Shown: positions 20,465-30,172, numbered from the stretch's first letter. The stretch is DNA of 64,000 nt from Roseibium sp. (GCA_017643215.1 JAEPNV010000003.1:366326-430325), one strand, 5' to 3'. Program-made: numbers and translations. The notes: generated from the sequence alone by a model not told the origin.

Positions 20465-21103
20465 TTACCCGGTCTTGTCGAAGCTCCCGTCCAGCATCAA
20501 CCGGAGGCCCAGCGCGCCGAGTGCGCCGGCCATGATCCGGTCAATCCAAATGCGCGCTTTCAGATAGGCGTTACGCGACCGTTCCACGGAAAACGCGATC
20601 GCAACGAGGCCGTACCAGACAATTTCATTGGCCACCACGAGCGCGATCGCCGCCAGATAGACCCATGCCGGTGCGCCAACCGGCAGTAGTGCAAAAAAGA
20701 TAGAACCGAAGAACACCGCCACTTTCGGATTGGCAAGTTGGGTGAACACACCAAGCCAAAAGGCCCGGACCGGTGGCATGTTCGCCGTGAACTTGCCCGC
20801 CGTCTCGACGGGTTGATCGGCGTGCCGCCAGATCATGACGGCGAGGTAAAGAAGATACGCACCGCCCGCGATTTTCAACAGGGCGTAGAGCCACGAAACG
20901 GTCGTCAGGACCACGGCCAGCCCGACAATCGCGGCGCTTGCCCAGACCAGTGTGCCCGCCCCCAAACCGGCCGCGGTGAACAGAGCTGGCGCCCGGCCGC
21001 TGGACAGGGCAAGTTTGGAAACGACGACGAAGGACTGGCCCGGGCTGATCACCGCCAGCAATTGCACTGCCGCCAGCGTGACGAGCGGAAGAACGAATTC
21101 CAT
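20465..21103 (-). CDS. LysE family exporter (RhtB-like)
   Basis: 212 residues from the ATG at 21103 (MEFVLPLVTLAAVQLLA). Six hydrophobic segments and the family signature SPGQSFVVVSKLALSSGRAPAL near the start identify a LysE/RhtB amino-acid or metabolite exporter of the inner membrane. The substrate cannot be read from sequence. An ATG four codons upstream is an alternative start. Confidence 0.88.
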   Translation of the reverse strand: MEFVLPLVTLAAVQLLAVISPGQSFVVVSKLALSSGRAPALFTAAGLGAGTLVWASAAIVGLAVVLTTVSWLYALLKIAGGAYLLYLAVMIWRHADQPVETAGKFTANMPPVRAFWLGVFTQLANPKVAVFFGSIFFALLPVGAPAWVYLAAIALVVANEIVWYGLVAIAFSVERSRNAYLKARIWIDRIMAGALGALGLRLMLDGSFDKTG

Positions 21104-21455
21104 GGATGCCCCCAATTAGATCCTCAGACCGGGCCAGAACAGCTGTGACATTGAGTGATTGAGCATATCGAATGAAACGGCCGGGGCTAGGCCCTTTGGA
21201 CGAATTGGAGACGCATTCCGCCGGGAAACGCATCGTCCAAGATCAAGGCAATCCGGCTCAGGTGATGCGCGCCCATCATCAAGACGGATTTGCGCCGGGT
21301 TTGGGCGATGCGGGTCCGGCCCTTTGGGTGAGACGAGAGACGTCGATCTGGCATGAAACGCCCCTTGACCGTATCGCCGATACGCTCTGCGGGTCGTTTC
21401 CCGCCATCTCTCGCCTCTTGTCTCAAGAAATGCCTTTCCAATGCGTCCACAGGGC
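21104..21455. other. Gene-free stretch between lysE-like and VOC genes
   Basis: About 350 bases where I see no supported gene. Short open frames run on both strands (for example 21187-21474 minus from a GTG), but none has a recognisable family or a clear ribosome site. Confidence 0.4.
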
Positions 21456-21881
21456 CTAGGTGTAATTCGGCCACAGCGGCGCGGCGGCAAGCTCCAGAAC
21501 ATTGCCGTCAGGATCACGGAGATAAAGACTGGTCCCGCCGGCCGGCCACACAACTTCCGAAATGACCGGCACATCGACGGAGGTCAGATAGTCGCGCCAC
21601 GGCTGGATCTGCTCAACGCTGATCCGGAAGGCGAAATGCGACGGGCCATTGGTGTCATGTCCGGGCACGACACCGCCCGGCGTTGGTACATCGTCGCCGG
21701 TATGGCCCCTGTGAAAGACCAGCAGCGTCTGCGCCGGGCCGGCGTTGTAGGCGTAAAGACGCTCGCCCTTGACCATGCGGGGGAGTCCAAGGACACCCTC
21801 GTAAAACGCATGGGCGGCCGCCATGTCATCGACATAGACCGCGGTCTCCAGGATGCCATCGATGGGCGGCTTGGCGTTCAT
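21456..21881 (-). CDS. VOC family (glyoxalase/dioxygenase superfamily) protein
   Basis: 141 residues from the ATG at 21881 (MNAKPPIDGILETAVYVDD); the upstream extension to 22031 would run into the mgtE 3' end and has no similarity. Paired beta-alpha-beta-beta-beta modules are visible, with FYEGVLGLPRM, FRISVEQIQPWRDYL and the closing LYLRDPDGNVLEL. Candidate metal ligands are the His of SHFAFRI and the Glu of GNVLEL. It could be a lactoylglutathione lyase-like enzyme, a dioxygenase or a resistance protein. The reaction is not assignable. Confidence 0.85.
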   Translation of the reverse strand: MNAKPPIDGILETAVYVDDMAAAHAFYEGVLGLPRMVKGERLYAYNAGPAQTLLVFHRGHTGDDVPTPGGVVPGHDTNGPSHFAFRISVEQIQPWRDYLTSVDVPVISEVVWPAGGTSLYLRDPDGNVLELAAAPLWPNYT

Positions 21882-21936
21882 CCGCTTCCTCGTTTGATCC
21901 ACAATAGGAAATCCGAACGACCCACGGCAAGGCGTT

Positions 21937-23346
21937 CTAAAACGGCAGGCCGAACCAAAGCGCGGCAATTCCCAAAAAGGCGAAAAAGCCGACAACATCC
22001 GTGACCGTTGTGACAAACACGCTGGAGGCAATGGCCGGGTCGATGTTCATCCGGTCGAGCGCGATCGGAATGAGCAGACCCGACAGGCCGGCAAAGAGCA
22101 TGTTGATGATGATCGCGCCGCCGATGACATAACCCAGGCCCGGACTTCCGAACCACAACCAAGCGGTCACGCCGATCAAGATGGCAAGTGCAACGCCATT
22201 GAGGAAACTGACCAGAATTTCCCGGTTCAAAACCCGGAGCATATTGCGCGCGCCGAGTTCCTGGGTTGCAATGCCGCGGACGGCCACGGTCATGGTCTGT
22301 GTGCCCGCGTTGCCGCCCATGGAGGCAACGATCGGCATCAGGACCGCGAGGGCGACCATGGCCTCGATCGTGTTCTCAAACAGCGCGATCACGACGGAGG
22401 CCAGAACGGCGGTCGCAAGATTGACGACCAGCCACGTGAAACGGGACCGAGCGATCGTCACGACGCTGTCGGAGATTTCCTCATCGCCCACCCCGGCGAG
22501 CGCGCGCAGATCCTCCTCTGCCTCTTCCTGGATCACATCGACGATGTCGTCGACCGTCAAGACGCCGACGAGGCGCTCGTTTTCGTCGACGACGGCAGCC
22601 GAAACCAGATTGTAGCGCTCGAAGGTCCGGGCCACCTCCTCCTGATCCTCGGTCGCGGGAACCGCGTACCGGGTTTCCTCCATGATGGAGGTCACCTTTT
22701 CGGCCCGCTTGGTGCGCAGGATTTTGTCCAAATGCACCGAGCCCATCAGCTTGAAGGCTGGATCGACGACATAGATCTCGTAAAAATTGTCCGGCAGGTC
22801 GCGGGCCTCGCGCATGTAGTCGATCGTGTGGCCGACCGTCCAAAAGGGCGCGACCGCGATAAACTCGGTTTGCATGCGCCGCCCGGCGCTCTCCTCCGGA
22901 TAGTCGAGAGCCTTCTTGAGCTGCGCCCGGTCGGCATAGGGCAGCCCGTCGAGGATCTCCGCCTGGTCTTTTTCATCCAGATCCTCAAGGATGTAGACGG
23001 CGTCGTCGGAATCGAGCTCGCCCAGCGCCTCGGCAATGACCTCGTTTGGAACATCTTCCAGGAGTTCGACCCGGATCGCCTCGTCCGTTTCCGTCAGCGC
23101 CGTGTAGTCGAAATCCGTCCCGAGCAGACGGACGAACGCCGCCCGGCGGTCCTTGTCGAGCGCTTCCAAAAGGTCGCCGGTATCAGCCTCGTGAAGATCG
23201 GCGGCAAGCACCGAGAGCGCCGCTTGATCCTGCGCATCGACGGCCGTTTCCACCGCACCGATAAAGTCGCGGTTGAGATGCCCCTCCTCGTCGCGCACAG
23301 GAACGCGCGGCGTGGGCACCGGGTCGGCAACGGCCTCAACCTGCAT
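21937..23346 (-). CDS. mgtE: Magnesium transporter MgtE
   Basis: 469 residues, standard length. The N-terminal superhelical domain is at about 30-150 (LLEALDKDRRAAFVRLL, YILEDLDEKDQAEILDGLP). Two CBS domains follow at about 155-275, then a five-helix channel domain from about 305 containing the pore signature MPIVASMGGNAGTQTMTVAVR. Mg2+ binding to the N and CBS domains closes the channel. No M-box riboswitch was recognised upstream. Confidence 0.93.
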   Translation of the reverse strand: MQVEAVADPVPTPRVPVRDEEGHLNRDFIGAVETAVDAQDQAALSVLAADLHEADTGDLLEALDKDRRAAFVRLLGTDFDYTALTETDEAIRVELLEDVPNEVIAEALGELDSDDAVYILEDLDEKDQAEILDGLPYADRAQLKKALDYPEESAGRRMQTEFIAVAPFWTVGHTIDYMREARDLPDNFYEIYVVDPAFKLMGSVHLDKILRTKRAEKVTSIMEETRYAVPATEDQEEVARTFERYNLVSAAVVDENERLVGVLTVDDIVDVIQEEAEEDLRALAGVGDEEISDSVVTIARSRFTWLVVNLATAVLASVVIALFENTIEAMVALAVLMPIVASMGGNAGTQTMTVAVRGIATQELGARNMLRVLNREILVSFLNGVALAILIGVTAWLWFGSPGLGYVIGGAIIINMLFAGLSGLLIPIALDRMNIDPAIASSVFVTTVTDVVGFFAFLGIAALWFGLPF

Positions 23347-23503
23347 CTTCGACCACCTCCATGAGCGGAACGCGCACCTGTCGCTAATGACCGGATGGCG
23401 GACGGGACGGAACCGTCCAAGGCCGGTGTCAGGACCCTACCGGGGATGGACCGGCCCCGCCAGATGGCGGGCCGCCAAACTCCACAAACTTCGCGCGACG
23501 GCG

Positions 23504-23824
23504 CTATAAATCAGGGCAGCCCTTGGTTCGCCCAACGTCCCTCAGTTTTGCAAGGTAGTCACGGACACCGGACGAAAGAATCCGTTCGTCATCCGAGATA
23601 CAGCGCGGCACCGATCGGAACGCAGTTGCCGCGCGCCGGTTTGCTGGACAAATCCGTCCCTCGGCGCGGATTTCGTGAACGAGATACCAGATCTGCTGGC
23701 ACGTCAGTGCCGGAAACGTGCCCGGGTCCCGCGAAAGGGTCTGTGCCGCGGCCGGCTGGGCAAAGGCCGACAACAACGCGGCAAGTGCGGCCGCTCGCAC
23801 CCGTCGAATACCGGCCCGTGTCAT
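23504..23824 (-). CDS. Secreted YARHG-like small protein
   Basis: 106 residues from the ATG at 23824. A signal peptide (RRVRAAALAALLSAFAQPAAA, cut before Gln) leads to a short periplasmic domain with FPALTCQQIWYLVHEIRAEGRIC, which resembles the YARHG motif (cLWYxRNeIxaRhG) though the asparagine is changed. Four cysteines may form disulfides. YARHG proteins are extracellular and of unknown function. Confidence 0.55.
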   Translation of the reverse strand: MTRAGIRRVRAAALAALLSAFAQPAAAQTLSRDPGTFPALTCQQIWYLVHEIRAEGRICPANRRAATAFRSVPRCISDDERILSSGVRDYLAKLRDVGRTKGCPDL

Positions 23825-23893
23825 GGTCTCGAGGTTTCCGGTTCGCGGGGCAAACTCGCGCCGGGCAAATGGCGCCACAGATCCAGACAATAA

Positions 23894-23916
23894 AAAACCG
23901 GCCTATCGCCGGTTTT
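23894..23916 (-). terminator. Terminator of tRNA-Leu
   Basis: Nine-base stem AAAACCGGC (23894-23902) / GCCGGTTTT (23908-23916) with a 5-base loop. On the minus strand it ends in a T tract. It sits 26 bases past the 3' end of the tRNA gene and is a convincing intrinsic terminator. Confidence 0.85.
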
Positions 23917-23942
23917 GTGGTCCGGTGCGGACCCTTGTTCAA

Positions 23943-24029
23943 TGGTGCGGTCGAGAAGACTCGAACTTCCACGGGTTTTACCCCACAGCGACCTCAACGC
24001 TGCGCGTCTACCAATTCCGCCACGACCGC
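23943..24029 (-). tRNA. tRNA-Leu(GAG)
   Basis: 87 bases on the minus strand, including an encoded CCA end. The acceptor stem GCGGTCG pairs with CGACCGC. The anticodon stem CAGCG/CGCTG encloses the loop TTGAGGT, anticodon GAG, which reads CTC/CTT leucine codons. A long variable arm, typical of class II tRNAs, and a GTTCGAGTC T-arm are present. The terminator lies just downstream. Confidence 0.97.
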
Positions 24030-24148
24030 CCATTAGTGTCCGGCGCCGTCCGCGCCAAGGGCCACCGTGTAGCAAATGGGTTTTTGCCGCGCAAGCCGAT
24101 TTTTGAGAAACATCCACGGGGTCCGGCATGTCGCGAAACGGGAGAGGA

Positions 24149-24421
24149 TCAGAGCGGGCCGTCGGTGCGCATCGGCCGGATTTCCGGGCTGCGCATGAGC
24201 ACCTCGGTGATCGAAATGCCGATCCGCTCGCCAAGCAGAACCACCTGCCCCATCGCCACCAGCGTGCTGTTGGCATAGATCTTCACATCATCGTCCTCGG
24301 TAACGTCCAAGTCGATCACAGCGCCGCGGCCCATGCGCAAAAGCTGGTGGATCGGCATCTCGGAGGTGCCCAGAACCACCGAAATATCCACATTGATGTC
24401 GTCGAAGGTGGCCATCGGCAC
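24149..24421 (-). CDS. Lone FliN-like SpoA-domain protein
   Basis: 90 residues (the ATG at 24415 gives 88). It matches the SpoA domain of FliN: DINVDISVVLGTSEMPIHQLLRMGRGAVIDLDV, then VKIYANSTLVAMGQVVLLGERIGISITEVL. FliN forms the C-ring of the flagellar motor with FliM and FliG. No other flagellar or type III secretion gene lies nearby, so it may be an orphan FliN, or a type III secretion C-ring relative. Its start is 98 bases from the divergent lipB. Confidence 0.85.
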   Translation of the reverse strand: MPMATFDDINVDISVVLGTSEMPIHQLLRMGRGAVIDLDVTEDDDVKIYANSTLVAMGQVVLLGERIGISITEVLMRSPEIRPMRTDGPL

Positions 24422-24519
24422 CGATCATCCTTATGTGTGGGTCCGGCGCGCACCGGATTTAACGCTTCGTTAATCCTCCCGATACGGCGCCCAAAAGGTT
24501 AACAAAGACTTAACGCCCC

Positions 24520-25233
24520 ATGTCATTGCAAGACCGTCAGACCCTTCCGCTGGATTTTTTCCCCAAGGACGGGGCGGACCCGGTCGAATGGGTGATCAGC
24601 GACCCGCCGGTCGCCTATGAGGACGCGATCGCGGCGATGGACTCCAAAGTCGCCGAGATCGCGGCGGGCCAGGCGCCGGAGCGGGTCTGGCTGCTGGAAC
24701 ACCCGCCCCTTTACACAGCCGGCACCAGCGCCGATGACGCGGATCTGATCGCCCCCGACCGGTTCCCCGTCTATCGAACCGGGCGCGGCGGCCAGTACAC
24801 CTATCACGGGCCGGGCCAGCGGGTGGCTTATGTCATGCTGGACCTGAGACGCCGGCGGCAGGACGTCCGTGCGTTCGTTGCCGCGCTGGAGGCCTGGGTG
24901 ATCAACAGCCTGTGGTCCTACCACATCCGCGGCGAGCGCCGCGAGGACCGGGTTGGGGTCTGGGTCCGCCGGCCTGACCGCGGCGCGACGGTCGAGGACA
25001 AGATTGCCGCGATCGGTATCCGGGTCCGCAAATGGGTCACATTCCACGGCATCAGCATCAATGTGGAGCCGGAGCTCACCCATTTTTCCGGGATCGTCCC
25101 CTGCGGCGTGCGGAACCACGGCGTGACCAGCCTCGTCGATCTGGGGATCCCGGTCACGATGGCCGAAAATGACAGCGTCCTTAGAGCGGAGTTTGAAAAA
25201 CTCTTCGGCGCGACTGAATTGAGGACCGGATAA
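24520..25233 (+). CDS. lipB: Octanoyltransferase LipB
   Basis: 237 residues. Transfers octanoyl from acyl carrier protein to lipoyl domains as the first step of lipoate synthesis. The thioester-forming Cys195 in IVPCGV and the catalytic Lys161 in [11 protein letters not shown] are both present, as are the [12 protein letters not shown] pocket and the [11 protein letters not shown] strand. It starts 98 bases from the divergent FliN-like gene, so both promoters lie in that gap. Confidence 0.95.
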   Translation: MSLQDRQTLPLDFFPKDGADPVEWVISDPPVAYEDAIAAMDSKVAEIAAGQAPERVWLLEHPPLYTAGTSADDADLIAPDRFPVYRTGRGGQYTYHGPGQRVAYVMLDLRRRRQDVRAFVAALEAWVINSLWSYHIRGERREDRVGVWVRRPDRGATVEDKIAAIGIRVRKWVTFHGISINVEPELTHFSGIVPCGVRNHGVTSLVDLGIPVTMAENDSVLRAEFEKLFGATELRTG

Positions 25234-25283
25234 GACCGGCCCCGCCGCGCGGGAGCGAAGCCCGCCGGTGCCGGACGGCACGC

Positions 25284-25601
25284 TCACGAGGACGGCCGCC
25301 GCGTCGGCAGGACGTCGAACCGGTCCCCGACCTGGATGTCCCTGCCGGTTACCGTGACGGCCAGAACTTTGGCATAGGCGGGCCCCTGTTGCGCTGCTTT
25401 CAGCATGCTCCCGACCTGGTCCCGTGTGCCGCCAAAGGCGGCTTCCACCGACCCATCGGGCGCGTTGCGCACCCAGCCCGACACGCCGATTGCACGGGCC
25501 GTCTCAGCACACCAGGCGCGATAACCCACGCCCTGGACCTTGCCGGTGATCCGAACTTCGACCGCAACGCTTTCCAATTCCGCCTCCTCTACCGGCATCA
25601 T
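25284..25601 (-). CDS. acyP: Acylphosphatase
   Basis: 105 residues, slightly longer than the usual 90 because of an acidic N-terminal extension. The phosphate-binding loop is VQGVGYRAW with the catalytic Arg, and the catalytic Asn lies in GWVRNAPDGSVEA. It hydrolyses acyl phosphates in the cytoplasm. The next ATG, three bases in, is an equivalent start. Confidence 0.93.
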   Translation of the reverse strand: MMPVEEAELESVAVEVRITGKVQGVGYRAWCAETARAIGVSGWVRNAPDGSVEAAFGGTRDQVGSMLKAAQQGPAYAKVLAVTVTGRDIQVGDRFDVLPTRRPSS

Positions 25602-25779
25602 GCCGCAACGGAAGTTTTAACTTCAATACCGTTAGATGAACACAGCCTCCGACAAAGACCACAACATGATATACAACCTAAGAGAGAAGTAATTCTACTT
25701 AATTACAGTGCTATTTGCTATAAAATCACCGTTTGGTAACTTCTTCGTGTCTGAGTGGCGTGAGTTATAGACACTTGGA

Positions 25780-27387
25780 ATGTCAGCCATGGGTATTTCA
25801 ACCAATCAGATTGTGACATCCGGCCATTGGAACCGCATTTTAATCGAAGGAATCCTCTTTGCTATTGTTGTCGTTGTTTTCGCAGCGATCCTCAGCGAGT
25901 TCGATGCGTTTGAAAAGCTCCATGACTACACACGCGATCACGAGCAATACGAACTCGACGAAATTATCATCGCATTGCTCGTCCTCCCGGTCTTCCTTAT
26001 GGCTTTCACCATCCGTCGGCTATTCGACCTGAACACCGAGGTCCGCCGCCGCACTGAAGCCGAACGCGAATCCAGGGACTTGGCCGAAACCGACGCATTA
26101 ACGGGCTTGCCGAACAGACGGCGGCTGTTCAAGGAAATCGCGCGCCGCTCGGCGATGCCGCAAAACAGTACCGTGCGCTTCGCCCTTTTGAGCATAGACC
26201 TCGACCGCTTCAAGCAAATCAACGACACGCTCGGTCCTTTAATCGGCGATGCCATTCTTAAACAGACAGCTAGACTTCTTAAGAGCAAATTGAGGCGCAG
26301 CGATATGATCGCCCGGATCGATGGCGATGAATTCGTCATTGTCGCCGAATTCGAGAAGGAACAGGAGATCGAGGGATTGGCGGCAAGACTGCTCGCCGCG
26401 CTCAACCGGCCGGTCAAATGTCATGGCATTGAGTGCACGGTGGGGGCCAGCATTGGCGTTGCGGTCCACCGGGATGGACACCTTGGAGCGGTGGCCGACC
26501 CTGGAACCCTGCTGACAAACGCCGATATCGCTCTTTACAGGGCGAAACGAAACGGACGGAACCGCTATGAACTGTTCCATCCCGCATTGCGCATCGCCTT
26601 CGAGGCGCAGGCCAAACTCACCGACGACATGATCGCGGCCACCACGCGCCGAGAGTTCTTCCCGTTGTATCAACCGATCATTGATGCGCGCGCGCAGCGG
26701 GTGGCCGGCGCTGAAGCGCTGGTGCGCTGGCGCCATCCGGAGCGTGGAGTGCTTGCGCCGAGCCAATTCATGGACTTGGCCAAATCGCTGAAAGTGATTG
26801 ATGAGATCGATCAACTTATGCTGGTGGAGGCTGTTCGCACGCAAGCCCGGTGGACCGAAAAATTCGGCTGGGGGTCGCGGATCTCCGTCAATGTCTCGGC
26901 CGAGCGGCTGACAATGCCGCAGTTTATCACCAAGCTGGAGGAAGCCGGCGTAAAACCTGGCGCGTTGAATTTCGAAATCAGCGAGGCGGTTCTCTTTGAC
27001 GCCCTGGACGAGACATCGCGGCGCAATCTTCAGGCCCTCGGCGAGCTGGGGATCGACGTTGAGATTGACGACTTCGGATCCGGGCGGGCATCGATCCTCA
27101 GCCTTTTGGAGATGCGACCGCGCCGGCTGAAGATCGACCGCAATCTCGTCGCGCCGATCGTACGTTCCGCACAGTCCCGATTACTCGTCAAAAGCATTAT
27201 CGACTTGGCCCACTCACTGGCCATTGAAGTCCTGGCAGAGGGCGTCGAAACAGCCGAACACGCCCGCATCCTGACCGATCAGGGATGCGAGCTCCTGCAG
27301 GGCTTTGCGTTCGCACGGCCCATGCCGCTGGCCGAGTTTGAATACGCGTTCCTGGCGGACAAACCACCCGTCCGCATCCCGGCCTGA
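25780..27387 (+). CDS. GGDEF-EAL cyclic-di-GMP protein
   Basis: 535 residues. Two transmembrane helices (about 18-40 and 62-78) flank a short periplasmic loop, then GGDEF (about 100-270) and EAL (about 280-530). The GGDEF motif reads DGDEF at 181-185, with an intact inhibitory RxxD site (Arg172, Asp175) at the right five-residue spacing. The EAL residues are complete: Glu312 in AEALVRW, Asn371, Glu399, Asp430/Asp431 in IDDFG, Lys451 and AEGVE near the end. Phosphodiesterase activity is therefore likely. Cyclase activity is less sure because of the first-residue change. Confidence 0.93.
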   Translation: MSAMGISTNQIVTSGHWNRILIEGILFAIVVVVFAAILSEFDAFEKLHDYTRDHEQYELDEIIIALLVLPVFLMAFTIRRLFDLNTEVRRRTEAERESRDLAETDALTGLPNRRRLFKEIARRSAMPQNSTVRFALLSIDLDRFKQINDTLGPLIGDAILKQTARLLKSKLRRSDMIARIDGDEFVIVAEFEKEQEIEGLAARLLAALNRPVKCHGIECTVGASIGVAVHRDGHLGAVADPGTLLTNADIALYRAKRNGRNRYELFHPALRIAFEAQAKLTDDMIAATTRREFFPLYQPIIDARAQRVAGAEALVRWRHPERGVLAPSQFMDLAKSLKVIDEIDQLMLVEAVRTQARWTEKFGWGSRISVNVSAERLTMPQFITKLEEAGVKPGALNFEISEAVLFDALDETSRRNLQALGELGIDVEIDDFGSGRASILSLLEMRPRRLKIDRNLVAPIVRSAQSRLLVKSIIDLAHSLAIEVLAEGVETAEHARILTDQGCELLQGFAFARPMPLAEFEYAFLADKPPVRIPA

Positions 27388-27448
27388 AACACAACTCGAC
27401 ACGGCGCACCCCTTCACTACGCCGGTCCGCGCAGAGCCACTTCGACGG

Positions 27449-29461
27449 CTACTCGAATTCCATGATGACGGCATCGACCGCGAGGCTGTCCCCGGCCGCA
27501 GCCTTGATCGCGGACACGACACAATCGCGCTCCGCCCGCAAAACGTTTTCCATCTTCATGGCCTCGACGATTGCAAGCTGTTCGCCAGCCTTGACCTCCT
27601 GGCCCTCGGCCACCGCGATCGAAACGACCAGGCCGGGCATCGGGCAAAGCAGCATTTTGGAGGTGTCCGCCGGCACTTTTTCCGGCATCAGCTGATCGAG
27701 TTCGGCAATGCGGGGGCTCATCACCTTGGCAATCACTGAATATCCCTGCCAGTCCAGGCGGTATCCGCCAAGCACCGGCCGCACTTGCACTGTCACGGCC
27801 CGTCCGCCGACCGATCCGCTCCACATGTGATCGCCCGGTGCCCAATCCGATTCGACGGACACGATCGGTCCGCCGTTCATCGCGACGTCGATTTCGATTG
27901 GCGTTCCCGGATAACCGGCCGCAAGGCGGATCGGCAGGTAGGTGCTATCGACCTTGACGACCCAGTCCTCGCGTACCGCGCCCGAATGCGCCCGCAGGCG
28001 TCCGGTCAGATGATCGAGGCGCTCCCGATTGAGCGCGCCCATGGACAAGGCCACCGCACCCAGCAGGCCCTTGGCTGCGTCATCAGGCTCGGCCGGCGCG
28101 AATCCATCGGGATATTCATCGTCGATGAAACTGGTGGCCAATTGTCCGGACCGCCAGCGCGGGTGGTTCATGAGCGCGGTCAAGAACGGAACGTTGTGCT
28201 GGATGCCATCGACGTAAAACGCATCCAGTGCCTCGCTCATCCCGTCGATGGCCACGTCACGCGTCGGCGCATGCGTGATCAGCTTGGCGATCATCGGATC
28301 GTAATACATGGAGATTTCCGAACCTTCGACGACGCCGGTGTCGTTGCGGATCGTCAGACCGTCGGCCACACCCTCCTCCGGTGGCCGGTACCGGACGAGA
28401 CGGCCGATGGACGGCAGGAAATTGCGATAAGGATCCTCAGCGTAGATCCGGCTCTCCACGGCCCAGCCGGTGAGTGTGACCTCGTCCTGCACGATTGCCA
28501 CCTTTTCCCCGGCCGCCACGCGGATCATTTGCTCCACCAGATCCACGCCGGTGATGAGTTCAGTGACCGGGTGCTCGACCTGCAGCCGGGTGTTCATCTC
28601 AAGGAAGAAGAAGCTCTTGTCCTGGCCGGCCACGAACTCGACCGTGCCGGCCGAATCGTAGTCGACCGCCTTGGCGAGCGCCACAGCCTGCTCGCCCATG
28701 GCACGGCGGGTCGCCTCGTCCAGAAGCGGCGATGGTGCTTCCTCGATGACCTTCTGGTTCCGGCGCTGAATGGAACATTCGCGTTCGCCCAGATAAATCA
28801 CGTTGCCATGCTTGTCGCCAAGCACCTGGATTTCGATATGGCGCGGATTCTCGATGAATTTTTCGACAAACACCCGGTCATCGCCAAAGGACGAGGCGGC
28901 CTCAGATTTGGAGCGGACATAGCCGTCGCGCACCTCGTCCGCGTTCCAGGCAATGCGCATGCCCTTGCCGCCGCCCCCGGCCGAGGCCTTGATCATCACC
29001 GGGTAGCCGATCTCTTCCGCGATCCCGACCGCCTGATCCGGCGTGTCGATGACACCGAGATAGCCGGGCACCGTGCTGACCTTCGCGTCATTGGCGAATT
29101 TCTTAGATTCGATCTTGTCGCCCATCGCCTTGATGGCGCGCGGGTTCGGGCCGATGAAGACGATGCCTTCCTTGGCGAGCGCTTCGGGAAAACTGGCACG
29201 CTCTGACAAGAATCCATAGCCGGGGTGGACCGCCTCGGCGCCGGTCTCTTTGCAGGCCGCGATGATCTTCTCAGCGATCAGATAGGACTCGGCGGCCGCA
29301 GCCGGCCCGATATGGATGGCTTCGTCGGCCATTTCCACGTGAAGGGCATCGCGATCCGCGTCGGAATAAACGGCCACGGTCTTGATGCCCATGCGCCGTG
29401 CCGTTTTGATGACCCGGCAAGCGATCTCCCCGCGGTTTGCAATCAGGATTTTCGAGAACAT
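27449..29461 (-). CDS. pccA: Propionyl-CoA carboxylase, biotin-containing alpha subunit
   Basis: 670 residues from the ATG at 29461 (MFSKILIANRGEIACRVI); the open frame continues 350 codons upstream through folB and is spurious there. The order is biotin carboxylase (about 1-445, ATP loop SAGGGGKGM, EMNTRLQVEHP), a linker domain that contacts the beta subunit, and a C-terminal biotinyl domain with EAMKM (biotin on Lys636, 34 residues from the end). It carboxylates biotin for transfer to propionyl-CoA. The partner pccB lies 1.7 kb away on the same strand. Confidence 0.92.
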   Translation of the reverse strand: MFSKILIANRGEIACRVIKTARRMGIKTVAVYSDADRDALHVEMADEAIHIGPAAAAESYLIAEKIIAACKETGAEAVHPGYGFLSERASFPEALAKEGIVFIGPNPRAIKAMGDKIESKKFANDAKVSTVPGYLGVIDTPDQAVGIAEEIGYPVMIKASAGGGGKGMRIAWNADEVRDGYVRSKSEAASSFGDDRVFVEKFIENPRHIEIQVLGDKHGNVIYLGERECSIQRRNQKVIEEAPSPLLDEATRRAMGEQAVALAKAVDYDSAGTVEFVAGQDKSFFFLEMNTRLQVEHPVTELITGVDLVEQMIRVAAGEKVAIVQDEVTLTGWAVESRIYAEDPYRNFLPSIGRLVRYRPPEEGVADGLTIRNDTGVVEGSEISMYYDPMIAKLITHAPTRDVAIDGMSEALDAFYVDGIQHNVPFLTALMNHPRWRSGQLATSFIDDEYPDGFAPAEPDDAAKGLLGAVALSMGALNRERLDHLTGRLRAHSGAVREDWVVKVDSTYLPIRLAAGYPGTPIEIDVAMNGGPIVSVESDWAPGDHMWSGSVGGRAVTVQVRPVLGGYRLDWQGYSVIAKVMSPRIAELDQLMPEKVPADTSKMLLCPMPGLVVSIAVAEGQEVKAGEQLAIVEAMKMENVLRAERDCVVSAIKAAAGDSLAVDAVIMEFE

Positions 29462-29713
29462 CTGCGCTCCGCCCCAAAGTTTTGATTGCCGGTTTTGTAG
29501 GCGGTGCGCCGTCGCAGCGCAATATATCCAAAAGATGACCACCGCCGCCGTGCTGGCGAACCCGGACGTCCCAAAAAAGGTGTGGCCGTCTGTTTCACGA
29601 TATTCGCCGCCGCCTGTCCTCTTTCTTTTCCTCTTTGAACCGACTAGAGGCAGTTGAACAACCGCTGCATTCCATCGGCAGAATCCGGCCCCGTTCAAAA
29701 AGGCAGGGTTTAC

Positions 29714-30085
29714 ATGGACGCCATCCATCTGAACGGTCTTGTATTTCACGCCTATCACAGTGTGCATGACGAGGAAGCCAGGCTCGGCCAGCGCTTTCAC
29801 GTCGATCTGACCTGTTGGCTCGACCTTGGACCAGCGAGCCACAGCGACCGGTATTCCGACACCGTATGTTATGCCTCGCTGGCCAAACGGGTCGAGGAGG
29901 TCGTCACCGGAACCCGTTATCATCTGATCGAACGCCTTGCCGGCGCGGTGGCCGATGCCCTGTTCGATACCGATTCCCGCATTCAAAAAGTCCGGGTGCG
30001 CATCCACAAGCCCGGAGCGCCTTTGCCGATCGCCAGCGGGCAGGTCAGCGTCGAAATCTTGCGCAATAAGCCGGCCATCACCTGA
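29714..30085 (+). CDS. folB: Dihydroneopterin aldolase (FolB-like)
   Basis: 123 residues from the ATG at 29714, the normal length. The catalytic glutamate lies in HDEEARLGQRFHVDL and the catalytic lysine in VRVRIHKPGAPLP, both in family context. The usual YHGV at the start is YHSV here. It converts 7,8-dihydroneopterin to 6-hydroxymethyl-dihydropterin in folate synthesis. It is divergent from pccA across 252 bases. Confidence 0.85.
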   Translation: MDAIHLNGLVFHAYHSVHDEEARLGQRFHVDLTCWLDLGPASHSDRYSDTVCYASLAKRVEEVVTGTRYHLIERLAGAVADALFDTDSRIQKVRVRIHKPGAPLPIASGQVSVEILRNKPAIT

Positions 30086-30172
30086 AATTGCAGCGGGGAA
30101 CCGGAAAATTATCTTAAATTTAATGCATTTATCGCGAAAATTACCTGTGTCTGGAATCTGGAAGGTGACCGA

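Noticed and set aside
21116..21574. 152-codon minus frame over the gap after the lysE-like gene
   Set aside because: Arg/Pro-rich and without similarity; overlaps the VOC gene in another frame.
27785..29206. 473-codon open frame on the plus strand
   Set aside because: Lies wholly antisense to pccA, rich in His/Arg/Asp with no family; a shadow of GC-biased codons.
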